Below are positions 40,701 to 49,505 of a DNA stretch of 64,000 nucleotides, in pieces. Position 1 is the first letter of the stretch; the number at the start of each line of letters is the position of its first letter. The DNA is taken from the NCBI RefSeq assembly GCF_900129745.1, contig NZ_FQWS01000002.1, positions 124,001-188,000 on the forward strand, given 5' to 3'. The notes beneath the pieces were generated by a model. That model was not told the DNA's origin. It saw only the letters and a list, made by a program, of their open reading frames with translations, and did not search any database. This DNA is from Winogradskyella jejuensis. Its GTDB lineage: Bacteria > Bacteroidota > Bacteroidia > Flavobacteriales > Flavobacteriaceae. The position numbers and the translations under genes were made by a program.

Positions 40701-42981
40701 AGTAATTACTGCTGATGATTCTAGCTTTACAATGACGCCAACTTGTGATGGAGGAGTAGCAACTATTACGGGAGCTGCTGGTGGAACTTTCTCTTTAAAT
40801 CCTGTCCCAACAGATGGCGCAGTCATTGATGCAGTTACAGGAGACGTGACAGGTGGTACGTTTGGTACTACTTATACAGTGCAATATCTAACGGCTGGTA
40901 CTTGTCCTACGATGACCACACAAAATTTGACTGTTTTAACTCAAGATGATGCAAGTTTTACGGTTGCCGCAACTTGTGATGGTGGTGTAGTAACTATTAC
41001 TGGTGATACCGGAGGAACATTTGCTTTTAATCCGCTACCAACAGATGGTGCAGTAATTAATTCCACAACAGGAGAAGTCACCAATGGTACTTCAGCTACA
41101 ACGTATACTATAGAGTATACAACTGCAGGTGCATGTCCTGATACATCAACACAAGATATAACAGTTCTAACAGCTGACGACCCAACCTTTACAGTAACAC
41201 CGACTTGTGATGGTGGTACGGCAACTATTACTGGTGATACAGGAGGAACTTTTGCTTTTAATCCACTACCTACAGATGGTGCTGTAATAGATGCTGCAAC
41301 CGGTGAAGTTACTAATGCTACTTCAGCGACAACTTATACTATAGAATATACTACAGCAGGAACTTGCTTTCAAGCTTCGACTCAAAATCTCACTGTGATT
41401 ACGGCAGATGACGCAAGCTTTACAGTGAGTCCAACTTGTGACGGTGGTGTCGTTACCATTACGGGATTAGCAGGCGGGATATTTACTTTCAATGTTCCAC
41501 CGACTGATGGGGCAATTATTGATACAAGTACTGGCGAGGTTACAAACGGTACACCAGGCGAAACTTATGCTATAGAATACTCAGTTTCGGATATTTGTCC
41601 TAATAGTAGTGTAGTAACATTTACGGCTAATCCATTACCAGACGATAGTGCAGTAGTTACAGATTTCTTTGAATGTGAGAATAACACTGATTTTCTTTTT
41701 GATTTTGATTTAGAATCCAAAACTGACGAAATCCTTAATGGGCAAAACCCAATGGATTTTACGGTTACTTATCATGAAAATCAGTTAGATGCAGATAATT
41801 TGGCAAATCCTATTACTGGTCTTTATGAAAATATGATGAATCCTCAGACTATTTATGTAGCTATCACAAATAATGCTACAGGTTGTTCAGTGAGTACAAT
41901 TAGCTTTAATATCGAGGTTCAAGAAGGAGCAAATCCAGTAGATGATTTTTATGAAGAGTGTGATGTTGTAGGAGATAATGATGGTTCTACCCAATTTGAC
42001 TTAGCATCAAGGTCGCCCATAATTTTAAATGGTCAAGACCCAACGGAGTTTAGTATAAGTTATCATTTTAGTTTTAATGATGCTTTTGATAATGAAGACC
42101 CATTACCTCTCTTATACGAGAACTTAACAAATCCGCAAACTATTTATGCACGTGTAAGTAGTAATATTAGACCTGATGAGTGTTTTGTAGTTGCTGAATT
42201 AACCCTTCAAACTAACTTATTACCAATATTCGATTTAGATGATGAGTATATATTATGTCTAACGAGTAATAATGAGGCTGTAGTGCCTATTCCACCTGTT
42301 TTAGATACTGGATTATCAGATGCAGATTATACGTTTGAGTGGAGTCTAAACGGAACAGTATTACCAACAGAAACAGGTTCTAGTTTAACACCAACACAAG
42401 GAGGAACTTATGATGTCGTGGTGACTGATATAAGTACATCTTCAGTTACGATGTGCCAAAATTTTGATTCTGCAGAAGTTATTGAAAGTGGAATACCAGA
42501 TGGATTTGATGTTAATGTTACTTCACTAGCTTTTACAAGTAATAATATGATTATTGCTACAGCAACAGGTAATAGCACGTATGAATTTAGTCTAGACAAT
42601 GGTCCATGGGAATTGGTTGGTGAATTTGAGAATGTTACTGGTGGAGAGCATACCGTTTATGTTAGAGACGTCAACGGTTGTGGTATTTTATCGAGAGATA
42701 TCACAGTTATAGATTATCCAAAATTCTTTACGCCAAATGGAGATGGAAATAATGATACTTGGACCGTAAAAGGCATTGATACACAGCCTACTGCTGTAAT
42801 TTATATTCACGACCGTTATGGCAAGTTGCTAAAACAATTAAGTCCTACAAGTCCAGGTTGGGATGGAACATATAATGGTAATCTAATGCCGAGTAGCGAT
42901 TATTGGTTTACTCTACAGTATAGCGAGCCCACAACTGGAGAAATGAAATCATTCAGTGCGCATTTTGCTTTAAAACGATAA
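37783..42981 (+). CDS. Giant surface adhesin-like protein with CUB, PKD, P-domain, ten 77-aa repeats and T9SS type-B sorting domain
   Basis: This 1732-residue protein has a signal peptide (about 1-18, ending FSQD). A CUB-like domain (about 20-150), a PKD domain (about 165-235, YQWDLGDGN) and a proprotein-convertase P-domain (about 265-440, HSYVGDLDITIVSPNGQ, GTWIIRVTDN) follow. Ten tandem repeats of about 77 residues occupy about 516-1282 (PTCDGGTATITGDTGG ... TDGAVIDAATGEVTNG). Then come two CD.NDGF-type modules, an Ig-like part and the type-B sorting domain PKFFTPNGDGNNDTW. From about residue 1283 to the end it matches the first giant almost residue for residue. It should be exported by the T9SS; adhesion, colony spreading or matrix binding is inferred. 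Confidence 0.93.
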   Translation: MKNIITLFFVFNSFIIFSQDLIMQPGTFNQCTGTFFDSGGGTGNYSSNEDIIITICPDTPGDLVRLNFTAFNTEDGVDIMTIFNGDDETAPPFGDFTGTTSPNTVQATQDNTTGCITVQFVSNGFGNTTGWAADISCITNCQIINSQIDTASPSPNGDGYIRVCPNEEITLTGSATFSDDGTGATYQWDLGDGNTIDGTTATFSYPDPGVYIVNLNVRDANTDIDPLGCQNNNLINQVIQVSNEPDFTGTEAAQTQICIGESTTITGQVVGVLQPDSCTPPFDNNVDLPDGSGDVYQTETIVDCFDSSAVLTDASEILNICINMEHSYVGDLDITIVSPNGQEADLFQSSLAFGESVGESNGADDGVPGVGSDYCFSMGAAVPLTAAPIITAGSPPVNTFQPGTYLPVESFANLVGSPLNGTWIIRVTDNFSQDDGTIFSWDIEFDPSIVPPELSFTPVIVSESWDTDPSITNTTGNTITVEPATLGQHCYTYRAVNDFGCEYTEEVCIDVVDLDNPSFTVTPACGGGTASITGDPGGTFALNPVPTDGAVINPTTGEVTGGGSAVTYTVEYTTAGICPQTSTQNLTTLVSDVDPSFTIAPTCDGGTVTITGDTGGVFTFNPVPTDGATIDAATGEVTNGISGTTYTVEYTTSGTCILSSTQDVTVIIADDSSFTVTPTCDGGTATITGATGGTFAFNPMPTDGAVIDTVTGEVTNGLSGSTYTIEYTTSGTCPTVGTENLTVAIQDDASFTMTPTCDGGTATITGDAGGTFSFNPIPTDGAVIDASSGEVTNGTSATTYTIEYTTSGTCPDTSTQDVTVLTADNPSFTITATCDGGTASITGDAGGTFAFNPVPTDGALIDTVTGEVTNGTSATTYTIEYTTAGTCLQSSTQDVTVLTADDPSFTVTPTCDGGTATITGDIGGIFAFNPVPTDGAVIDSATGEVTNGVSATTYTIEYTTVGTCPQTQAQNLTVITADDSSFTMTPTCDGGVATITGAAGGTFSLNPVPTDGAVIDAVTGDVTGGTFGTTYTVQYLTAGTCPTMTTQNLTVLTQDDASFTVAATCDGGVVTITGDTGGTFAFNPLPTDGAVINSTTGEVTNGTSATTYTIEYTTAGACPDTSTQDITVLTADDPTFTVTPTCDGGTATITGDTGGTFAFNPLPTDGAVIDAATGEVTNATSATTYTIEYTTAGTCFQASTQNLTVITADDASFTVSPTCDGGVVTITGLAGGIFTFNVPPTDGAIIDTSTGEVTNGTPGETYAIEYSVSDICPNSSVVTFTANPLPDDSAVVTDFFECENNTDFLFDFDLESKTDEILNGQNPMDFTVTYHENQLDADNLANPITGLYENMMNPQTIYVAITNNATGCSVSTISFNIEVQEGANPVDDFYEECDVVGDNDGSTQFDLASRSPIILNGQDPTEFSISYHFSFNDAFDNEDPLPLLYENLTNPQTIYARVSSNIRPDECFVVAELTLQTNLLPIFDLDDEYILCLTSNNEAVVPIPPVLDTGLSDADYTFEWSLNGTVLPTETGSSLTPTQGGTYDVVVTDISTSSVTMCQNFDSAEVIESGIPDGFDVNVTSLAFTSNNMIIATATGNSTYEFSLDNGPWELVGEFENVTGGEHTVYVRDVNGCGILSRDITVIDYPKFFTPNGDGNNDTWTVKGIDTQPTAVIYIHDRYGKLLKQLSPTSPGWDGTYNGNLMPSSDYWFTLQYSEPTTGEMKSFSAHFALKR
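39331..41628 (+). repeat. Ten tandem 231-bp coding repeats
   Basis: The period is about 231 bp (77 codons), starting at PSFTVTPAC and ending at the tenth copy before NPLPDDSAV. Protein sequence is highly conserved (SFTVTPTCDGGTATITG, NPVPTDGAVID, GEVTNG, TYTIEYTT), while the DNA differs between copies largely at third positions. This is a coding repeat array, not CRISPR. Confidence 0.9.
41629..42981 (+). repeat. 3' segment duplicated from 35773-37126
   Basis: These 1.35 kb encode about 450 residues nearly identical to the end of the first giant, from NPLPDDSAVVTDFFEC to AHFALKR. Long stretches also match at DNA level (for example the GEFENVTGGEHTVYVRDVNG region). This indicates paralogue duplication with possible gene conversion. 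Confidence 0.85.
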
Positions 42982-42997
42982 GTTATAATTAATAACT

Positions 42998-43034
42998 AAA
43001 AAAGGCTTAGAATTTCTACTCTAAGCCTTTTTTT
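42998..43034. terminator. Bidirectional terminator between the second giant and rho
   Basis: The stem GGCTTAGA / TCTAAGCC with an 8-base loop is flanked by an A run and a T run, serving both convergent genes. Confidence 0.85.
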
Positions 43035-43053
43035 ATTTTGTTAAATGAAGTTT

Positions 43054-44691
43054 TTAACCATTCATTGAGATTAAAAACTCTTCATTATTACGTGTTTGTT
43101 TAAATCTATCATTGATAAACTCCATAGCTTCAACAGGGTTCATATCTGCAAGATACTTGCGCATCACCCACATACGTTGAATCGTTGTTTCATCTAATAA
43201 TAAATCATCACGACGTGTACTAGACGACGTTAAATCAATTGCTGGGAAAATACGACGGTTAGCAATCTTACGATCTAACTGAAGCTCCATATTACCAGTA
43301 CCTTTGAATTCTTCAAAAATAACTTCATCCATTTTTGATCCTGTTTCTGTTAATGCTGTAGCAATGATAGTCAAAGAACCACCATTTTCAATATTACGCG
43401 CAGCACCAAAGAAACGCTTTGGTTTATGAAGAGCATTGGCATCTACACCACCAGATAAAATTTTACCAGAAGCTGGTTGTACCGTATTGTATGCTCTCGC
43501 TAGACGTGTTATTGAGTCAAGTAAGATAACCACATCATGTCCACATTCTACCAGACGTTTTGCTTTTTCTAAAACAATATTTGCAATTTTTACATGCTCA
43601 TGCGCTTCTTTATCGAATGTTGAAGCAATAACTTCACCACGAACATTACGTTGCATATCTGTAACTTCTTCAGGACGTTCATCAATTAATAAAATCATTT
43701 GATAAACTTCTGGATGGTTTGCAGCAATAGCGTTGGCAACATCCTTCAATAACATGGTTTTACCCGTTTTAGGTTGCGATACAATCATACCACGTTGTCC
43801 TTTACCAATTGGTGAGAACAAGTCCATAATACGCGTAGAAATGGTGCTTTGCTTTTCGGCAATATTAAATTTTTCTTTTGGGAAAAGTGGTGTTAAGTGC
43901 TCAAAAGCAACGCGGTCTCTTACAACCTGTGGACTTTGACCATTAATCTTACTGACTTTAATTAAAGGGAAATATTTTTCGCCTTCTTTTGGAGGGCGAA
44001 CATGTCCTAAAACGGTATCACCAGTTTTTAACCCAAATAAACGAATTTGAGACTGAGATACATAGATATCATCAGGTGAGGTTAAATAATTATAATCCGA
44101 AGATCTTAAAAAACCATAGCCGTCTTGCATAATGTCTAAGACACCTTCACTTTCTATAATTGCATCAAACTCAAAATCTGGCTCACGGTAACGGTTTCTG
44201 TTATCCTTATTACCGTTGTTTTTCTGATTCTGGTTTTGATTTTTGTTATGACTTCCCTTATTGTGGCTATTGTCTTTACCACGCTTATTATCGTTTTTTT
44301 GATTCTGGTTACGACGATTATCATCCTTATTTTGAGAATGCTTTTGGTCATTTCTAGAATCTTTAGAATGCTGCTGTTTTTGAGGCGCTTCCTTTTTTTC
44401 TTTGTCTTCAGCAAAGTCAATAGTTTTTTGTTCTTCTTTGTTTTGCTGAGGTTTTTGCACGCGCTCTCTTTTTTGGCGTTGTTGTCCCTGATTTTGCGTG
44501 TTGTCTTTTGATGAAGAATTATCTTCTTTAGCGACTGCCTTTACTGCACTAGGATTTGCAGCCTGATAATCTAAGATTTGATAAACTAAATCTAATTTTT
44601 TTAGAGAACGGTACTTTGGAACTTTTAGTTGTTTAGCAATTTCCTGTAATTCAGGCAGTTTTTTTGCTTTTAACTGTGAAATTTCGAACAT
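43054..44691 (-). CDS. rho: Transcription termination factor Rho
   Basis: This 545-residue RNA-dependent hexameric ATPase has the Rho N-terminal domain (about 1-50). A long Asn/Gln/Lys/Arg-rich low-complexity insert (about 60-170) is common in Bacteroidota Rho. A cold-shock-like RNA-binding domain (about 178-255) and the ATPase core follow, with Walker [19 protein letters not shown] and Walker [17 protein letters not shown]. The insert likely adds RNA affinity or phase behaviour. The 211-bp leader before it carries no clear attenuator that I can see. Confidence 0.97.
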   Translation of the reverse strand: MFEISQLKAKKLPELQEIAKQLKVPKYRSLKKLDLVYQILDYQAANPSAVKAVAKEDNSSSKDNTQNQGQQRQKRERVQKPQQNKEEQKTIDFAEDKEKKEAPQKQQHSKDSRNDQKHSQNKDDNRRNQNQKNDNKRGKDNSHNKGSHNKNQNQNQKNNGNKDNRNRYREPDFEFDAIIESEGVLDIMQDGYGFLRSSDYNYLTSPDDIYVSQSQIRLFGLKTGDTVLGHVRPPKEGEKYFPLIKVSKINGQSPQVVRDRVAFEHLTPLFPKEKFNIAEKQSTISTRIMDLFSPIGKGQRGMIVSQPKTGKTMLLKDVANAIAANHPEVYQMILLIDERPEEVTDMQRNVRGEVIASTFDKEAHEHVKIANIVLEKAKRLVECGHDVVILLDSITRLARAYNTVQPASGKILSGGVDANALHKPKRFFGAARNIENGGSLTIIATALTETGSKMDEVIFEEFKGTGNMELQLDRKIANRRIFPAIDLTSSSTRRDDLLLDETTIQRMWVMRKYLADMNPVEAMEFINDRFKQTRNNEEFLISMNG

Positions 44692-44872
44692 TAGTATGTG
44701 TGTAAAGTATTATAGTATAAGGTTTGATTAATTAAAATTTTCTAATGAAATTCAATAAAAGAAAATGAGAAATTTAATCGGAAGAAAGAAATGCAACGGT
44801 TTGATTGCTACATCTCTATTGCAATAATACAATTTTTATTTAAAATTTAATATATCATTTAAAATAAACTGC

Positions 44873-44880
44873 TAATTTTG
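44873..44880 (+). promoter_or_regulatory. -7 box of the DUF4293 gene
   Basis: TAATTTTG is an exact TAnnTTTG match 22 bp before the ATG at 44903. Confidence 0.5.
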
Positions 44881-44902
44881 TGCTTTCATTTTAATTAATA
44901 TT

Positions 44903-45313
44903 ATGATTCAGCGCATACAAACCCTTTATTTACTTGTTGCCATTGCAATCTCTGCGGGATTAATATTTGTTTTCGATTTGTATACAGATAAGAATCAGAC
45001 GCTTGTGTTTGCGAAAGATAACTACTTGTATTTAGGCTTGTTTTTAGGTTCTGCTTTATTATCTTTGATTTCAATATTTAGTTATAAAAATAGAAAGTCT
45101 CAGTTTGTATTGGGACGACTTAATATAATATTAAACTTTATTTTACTAGGAGTGTTCGTGTATCAATCTCTAAATTTATCTGGAGAAGCTACGGTTTCTG
45201 AGAAAGGTATTGGGATGATTCTTCCTATTTTTTCTATCGTGTTTTTAGTCTTAGCAAATAAGGCAATTAAAAAGGATGAAGATCTTGTAAAATCTGTGGA
45301 TAGATTACGATAA
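44903..45313 (+). CDS. DUF4293-family membrane protein
   Basis: This 136-residue protein has four hydrophobic helices, starting MIQRIQTLYLLVAIAIS, the characteristic opening of the DUF4293 family found next to rho in Bacteroidota. Function is unknown. It is divergent from rho, monocistronic, and ends in a terminator at 45348-45372. Confidence 0.88.
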   Translation: MIQRIQTLYLLVAIAISAGLIFVFDLYTDKNQTLVFAKDNYLYLGLFLGSALLSLISIFSYKNRKSQFVLGRLNIILNFILLGVFVYQSLNLSGEATVSEKGIGMILPIFSIVFLVLANKAIKKDEDLVKSVDRLR

Positions 45314-45347
45314 ACACCTAAAATCTTAGTAGTATTAGTGCGAAAAG

Positions 45348-45372
45348 ACCCGAAGTGAAAGCTTCGGGTTTT
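45348..45372 (+). terminator. Intrinsic terminator of the DUF4293 gene
   Basis: The stem ACCCGAAG / CTTCGGGT with a 6-base loop is followed by a T run. Confidence 0.85.
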
Positions 45373-45379
45373 TTATTTG

Positions 45380-45495
45380 CCTACCCTAGCCTTTTCAAGG
45401 AAAGGAACTCTTACTCGGGCGCAAAGTTTTAACCTTTTATTTATAGACAACAGTGAAAGCCCTACCCTTTGAGAAGGATTTAGGATGGGCTCTTA
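45380..45495. repeat. Paired palindromic repeat copies next to the phosphoesterase stop codon
   Basis: Two degenerate copies lie here: CCTACCCTAGCC...AAGGAAAGGAACTCTT on the left and AAGCCCTACCC...AAGGATTTAGGATGGGCT on the right. The right copy runs up to the minus-strand stop codon and shares AAGGATTTAGGAT with the element at 30334-30374. On the minus strand AGCCC/GGGCT can close a stem before a T-rich run. Confidence 0.6.
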
Positions 45496-45984
45496 TCTCG
45501 GAAACTCAATGACTTCAAGATTATCAATTTTTCGTCCATCAATAGTAAAACGAAGCATGGTGCGTACTTTATGAAATCCATGTTTGCCTACAGCACCAGG
45601 ATTCATATGTAGTACATTCAGTTTTTTATCGGGCATTACTTTTAGAATATGTGAGTGCCCGCATATAAATAAACGAGGCGGATTCAACCTTATTTCTTCT
45701 CGTACTCTGTTATTGTAATTAGGAGGATAGCCTCCAATATGCGTTATCCAAACATCTACGCTCTCGCATATAAAACGGTTATGTTCTGGGAATTCAGCTC
45801 TAGCTTCAGCATTATCTATATTGCCAAAAACAGCTCTAAGCGGTTTTAGTTTTTTTATAGCATCTGTAACGTCTAAATCTCCTATGTCTCCAGCATGCCA
45901 AACTTCATCCGCTTGCTTAACATGCTTTAATATGGTGTCGTCAATATAGCTATGCGTATCGGAGAGTAGTAGGATTTTTTTCAT
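45493..45984 (-). CDS. YfcE/MJ0936-type metallophosphoesterase
   Basis: This 163-residue phosphodiesterase has the dimetal motifs LLSDTHSYID, VWHAGDIGD, FGNIDN, CGHSH and the late NPGAVGKH. Such proteins hydrolyse phosphodiesters in vitro, and the physiological substrate is unclear. It is monocistronic and divergent from truA. The stop codon is part of the dispersed repeat described above. Confidence 0.92.
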   Translation of the reverse strand: MKKILLLSDTHSYIDDTILKHVKQADEVWHAGDIGDLDVTDAIKKLKPLRAVFGNIDNAEARAEFPEHNRFICESVDVWITHIGGYPPNYNNRVREEIRLNPPRLFICGHSHILKVMPDKKLNVLHMNPGAVGKHGFHKVRTMLRFTIDGRKIDNLEVIEFPR

Positions 45985-46072
45985 TTATGCTGGATTTATT
46001 TCAGTATCTATTTGCATGAAAGCGGAAATCTATTTACAGTTTATTTAAGATTTCTTTAGGATTAAAAACCAC

Positions 46073-46080
46073 TATCTTTG
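46073..46080 (+). promoter_or_regulatory. -7 box of truA
   Basis: TATCTTTG is an exact TAnnTTTG match 28 bp before the TTG start of truA. Confidence 0.5.
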
Positions 46081-46108
46081 TGGCTTTTAATAGCAAAAGT
46101 AAAGGTTT

Positions 46109-46852
46109 TTGAGGTATTTTATTCAGTTGTCATATAATGGCGCCGCTTACCATGGTTGGCAGATTCAGCCAAATGCTGTAACGGTACAAGAAACCATTCA
46201 AGATGCACTTTCAAAACTTTTGAATACAACACTGAGTATTACTGGCGCTGGACGCACGGATACTGGCGTTCACGCCTCTCAGATGTATGCTCATTTTGAT
46301 TTCGATGAAATTATAGACACTGATAATTTAGTTTATAAACTCAACTCGTTTTTACCAAAGGATATAGCTATTCAATCTATATTTCAAGTAGCCGATGATG
46401 CGCATGCGCGTTTTCATGCCATTAGAAGAAGTTATGATTATAAAATTACCTTGAAAAAAGATGTTTTTCAGTATGACTATGCATACTACATGCATCAAAA
46501 ACTAGATGTAGATAAAATGAATGCTGCTTCAGAAATTTTATTACAATATGAAGATTTTCAGTGTTTTTCAAAAAGTAATACGGATGTAAAAACCTACAAT
46601 TGTAAAATTGAATATGCACGATGGAACAAAGATTATGATATGCTTGTTTTTACAATTAGTGCCGACCGTTTTTTACGTAATATGGTACGCGCCATTGTGG
46701 GAACTTTAGTGAATATTGGATTGGATAAGTTAGAAGTTGAGGATATGCATAGTATCATAGCTTCAAAAGATAGGGGAGAAGCAGGATTTTCTGTCCCGGC
46801 AAAAGGTTTATATTTGACACAGGTTCTTTATCCTGATGAGATATTTGAATAA
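46109..46852 (+). CDS. truA: tRNA pseudouridine(38-40) synthase TruA
   Basis: This 247-residue enzyme modifies U38-U40 in the anticodon arm. The catalytic aspartate is in GAGRTDTGVHA, and ARFHAIRRSYDY and FLRNMVRAIVGTLV are family signatures. The initiation codon is TTG (46109); the preserved opening MRYFIQLSYNGAAYHGW argues against a later start. It is followed 51 bp later by an ABC exporter gene in the same direction. Confidence 0.95.
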   Translation: MRYFIQLSYNGAAYHGWQIQPNAVTVQETIQDALSKLLNTTLSITGAGRTDTGVHASQMYAHFDFDEIIDTDNLVYKLNSFLPKDIAIQSIFQVADDAHARFHAIRRSYDYKITLKKDVFQYDYAYYMHQKLDVDKMNAASEILLQYEDFQCFSKSNTDVKTYNCKIEYARWNKDYDMLVFTISADRFLRNMVRAIVGTLVNIGLDKLEVEDMHSIIASKDRGEAGFSVPAKGLYLTQVLYPDEIFE

Positions 46853-46903
46853 TTAAAAATAGAAATAGATTTAAAAAGATACCGAAATAAGTTCGGTACA
46901 AGC

Positions 46904-48673
46904 ATGGCAGAAAAGCAAAAAAAAATATTTGATGTTAGCTTATTTAAGCGATTGCTAAATTATATAAGGCCTTATCGACTTATTTTTATAGTATCCTTAA
47001 TGTGCGTTATTGGTTTAGCTGTTTTTAGCGCGGCTAGACCTTATGTACTTAAAATGGCCATAGACTCTAACATTAAGCCTAGACTTTTTGAAGGATTTAT
47101 GCCTTTTATCGTTGCTATGATTGGGCTTCTGATTTTAGAAGTGATTTGTCAGTTACTCTTCATTTATTATGCAAGCTGGTTAGGGCAGTCGGTTGTAAAA
47201 GACATTAGAGTTAAGTTGTTTAAGCACATGCTTAAATTTAAAATGACCTATTATGATAAGTCTTCTGTAGGTGTTTTAATTACGCGAGCAGTGACAGATA
47301 TGGAGCGCATTGCAGACATATTTGGTCAAGGCTTATTTATGATTTTTAGTGATATTCTTAAAATGGCTGTTGTAGCTGGTGTGATGCTGTATATTAATGT
47401 GAAGATTAGTTTAATTGTCTTTGTGACGCTCCCGCTTATTGTTTTTGCAACCAAGATTTTTCAGAAGTACATGAAACGTGCTTTTGAGGATGTACGTACC
47501 GAAGTATCTAATTTAAATTCTTTTGTGCAAGAGCGTGTCACGGGAATGAAGATTTTACAACTGTTTACACGTGAAAAAACAGAGTATAAGAACTTCACCA
47601 AAATAAACGAGCGTCATAAAAAAGGCTGGTTAAAAACGGTTTGGTATAATTCTATATTCTTTCCAATAGCAGAATTTTTATCTTCTCTTACTATGGCTAT
47701 GGTTATTTTAGTGGGTGGTTATGATATTGTGAGCCAGGTACCAGATACAACTGTTGGGGATTTGGTGTCATTTACCATGTTCATTCCAATGCTTTTTAGA
47801 CCACTGAATCAAATAGCAAACAAATTCAATACCTTGCAAATGGGTATGGTTGCTGCAGACCGTGTGTTTAAAGTTTTAGATACAGAATCTCAGATAGATG
47901 ACAGAGGTGAGCTTGAAGCTGGCCACTTAAATGGACATATTAAGTTTAATGATGTACGTTTTTCTTATGTAGAAGGTGAAGAAGTACTTAAAGGCGTATC
48001 TCTAGATATTAAAGCAGGTGAAACCATAGCTATTGTTGGAGCAACAGGAGCAGGAAAATCAACCATCATAAATCTTCTTAATCGGTTTTACGATATTAAA
48101 TCTGGAAGCATAGAAATAGATGGCACAAATATTCAGAAATTTTCTTTGAATTCCTTGCGTGAGCAGATAGCTGTTGTATTACAAGATGTGTTTTTATTTG
48201 CAGATACGATTCTTAATAATATTACGCTTAATAATCCAGATATATCTGAAGAAGATGTTGTAAAAGCAGCTAAAGCTATAGGTATACATGATTTTATTTC
48301 GAGTTTACCTAATGGTTATCATTATAACGTAAAGGAGCGTGGTGTTATGCTGTCTTCTGGTCAGCGTCAACTGATTTCTTTCTTACGAGCTTACATGACT
48401 AATCCAAGTATATTAATTTTAGATGAAGCCACCTCTTCAGTAGATTCGTATTCAGAGCAACTTATGCAAGATGCTACGGACAAAATTACAGAAGGCAGAA
48501 CATCTATAATTATTGCGCATCGCTTAGCTACAATACAGCAGGCTGATAAGATTATTGTTATGGATGCAGGACAAGTTGTAGAAATTGGTACACATCAAAC
48601 TTTATTGCAAAAAGAAGATGGATATTACCGCAACCTTTACGAAGTTCAGTTTTTGAATGCCGAAGCGGTTTAG
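46904..48673 (+). CDS. ABC exporter, fused permease-ATPase (MsbA/LmrA type)
   Basis: This 589-residue half-transporter has six membrane helices (about 20-320) and one nucleotide-binding domain. The ATPase shows Walker A GATGAGKST, the signature LSSGQRQ, Walker B ILILDEATSSVD and the H-loop IIAHRL. Homologues export lipids, peptides or drugs; the substrate is not predictable. A small inverted repeat ACCGAA-ATAAG-TTCGGT lies just before the ATG. Its 3' end overlaps the convergent DUF3667 gene by 4 bases. Confidence 0.93.
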   Translation: MAEKQKKIFDVSLFKRLLNYIRPYRLIFIVSLMCVIGLAVFSAARPYVLKMAIDSNIKPRLFEGFMPFIVAMIGLLILEVICQLLFIYYASWLGQSVVKDIRVKLFKHMLKFKMTYYDKSSVGVLITRAVTDMERIADIFGQGLFMIFSDILKMAVVAGVMLYINVKISLIVFVTLPLIVFATKIFQKYMKRAFEDVRTEVSNLNSFVQERVTGMKILQLFTREKTEYKNFTKINERHKKGWLKTVWYNSIFFPIAEFLSSLTMAMVILVGGYDIVSQVPDTTVGDLVSFTMFIPMLFRPLNQIANKFNTLQMGMVAADRVFKVLDTESQIDDRGELEAGHLNGHIKFNDVRFSYVEGEEVLKGVSLDIKAGETIAIVGATGAGKSTIINLLNRFYDIKSGSIEIDGTNIQKFSLNSLREQIAVVLQDVFLFADTILNNITLNNPDISEEDVVKAAKAIGIHDFISSLPNGYHYNVKERGVMLSSGQRQLISFLRAYMTNPSILILDEATSSVDSYSEQLMQDATDKITEGRTSIIIAHRLATIQQADKIIVMDAGQVVEIGTHQTLLQKEDGYYRNLYEVQFLNAEAV

Positions 48674-49494
48674 TTAATAGTGTCTTTTAGAACTTTTTGA
48701 GCTTCAATAGCTTTTCTTTGTGCTTCAACCATTTTCTCGAAGTCTCCATTGAAGTACATTACACCAAACATTATTATTGATGCAATGATACCAAATACAA
48801 TAAGAACACAGATAAAAATTAAAGTACGCATTATAAAATTTAACCAATCGAGGTTAAAAATTCGTTTTAAAGAATAGCCTATATAGATTAATAGCAGCGG
48901 TCCAGAAATAAATGATACTTGCCCAAAAGAGAGACCACACATAGCACTAATGATTACTATAAAAAAGCCTATAATGCTTAATTGGGCTAACAAATACATA
49001 TATATAACTAGATGTTCTGTGTAGTTGTATCTAAACTTCTTTTCTCCAATAAAAACGATAATTGACATCAATGCATATATAGGTACATTGAGAATCATTG
49101 CTATGGATTGGTATTCAGTTACAAAATTCAGAACTTCAGTATTTGATGCTGCTGTTGCCTCTGTAGAAATTGCTTCCATATTCAAAGCATCAGGGAAAAA
49201 TTTTTGAAGAATATAAAATTGTAACCCTGCAATTGTTATGGCTAATGCATAATAGCTTATAACATTGACATATTTCTTTCTTGTACCAGAAATATAAGAC
49301 CTAATTACAGCTTCAGGCTTAGTTAATAAAGAAATGAATGTTTGTAAAAGCTTATTGTCATAATTCAGAAATTCTTCAGAAAAATGAGAAAACAAATTCC
49401 CAAAGGTTAATCTATTTCTTATAACGCGGGCACCACATTTATTACAGTAATCACTGTCTGGAATCAATTCTATTTTACAGTTTTTACAATTCAT
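48670..49494 (-). CDS. DUF3667 zinc-ribbon membrane protein (copy 2)
   Basis: This 274-residue protein starts with a CxxC-x(n)-CxxC zinc ribbon (CKNC ... CNKC). The DUF3667 core FLNYDNKLLQTFISLLTKPEAV and SGTRKKYVN follow, then about five membrane helices. It is a paralogue of the neighbouring upstream gene (49506-50300), 11 bp away, so it arose by tandem duplication. Function of the family is unknown. The C-terminal part is short and charged. Confidence 0.88.
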   Translation of the reverse strand: MNCKNCKIELIPDSDYCNKCGARVIRNRLTFGNLFSHFSEEFLNYDNKLLQTFISLLTKPEAVIRSYISGTRKKYVNVISYYALAITIAGLQFYILQKFFPDALNMEAISTEATAASNTEVLNFVTEYQSIAMILNVPIYALMSIIVFIGEKKFRYNYTEHLVIYMYLLAQLSIIGFFIVIISAMCGLSFGQVSFISGPLLLIYIGYSLKRIFNLDWLNFIMRTLIFICVLIVFGIIASIIMFGVMYFNGDFEKMVEAQRKAIEAQKVLKDTIN

Positions 49495-49505
49495 TCTTAT
49501 TGGTA

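Noticed and set aside
39331..41628. Regular 231-bp repeats that could suggest a CRISPR or satellite array
   Set aside because: The repeats are in frame, 77 codons long, and encode a conserved protein unit inside a single CDS; there are no unique spacers.
44154..44511. Overlapping ORFs on both strands in the rho insert region
   Set aside because: They are frame shadows of the low-complexity Asn/Lys-rich insert of rho.
46880..46904. Hairpin ACCGAA-ATAAG-TTCGGT before the ABC exporter as a riboswitch
   Set aside because: Only a 6-bp stem without surrounding conserved structure; no riboswitch class fits.
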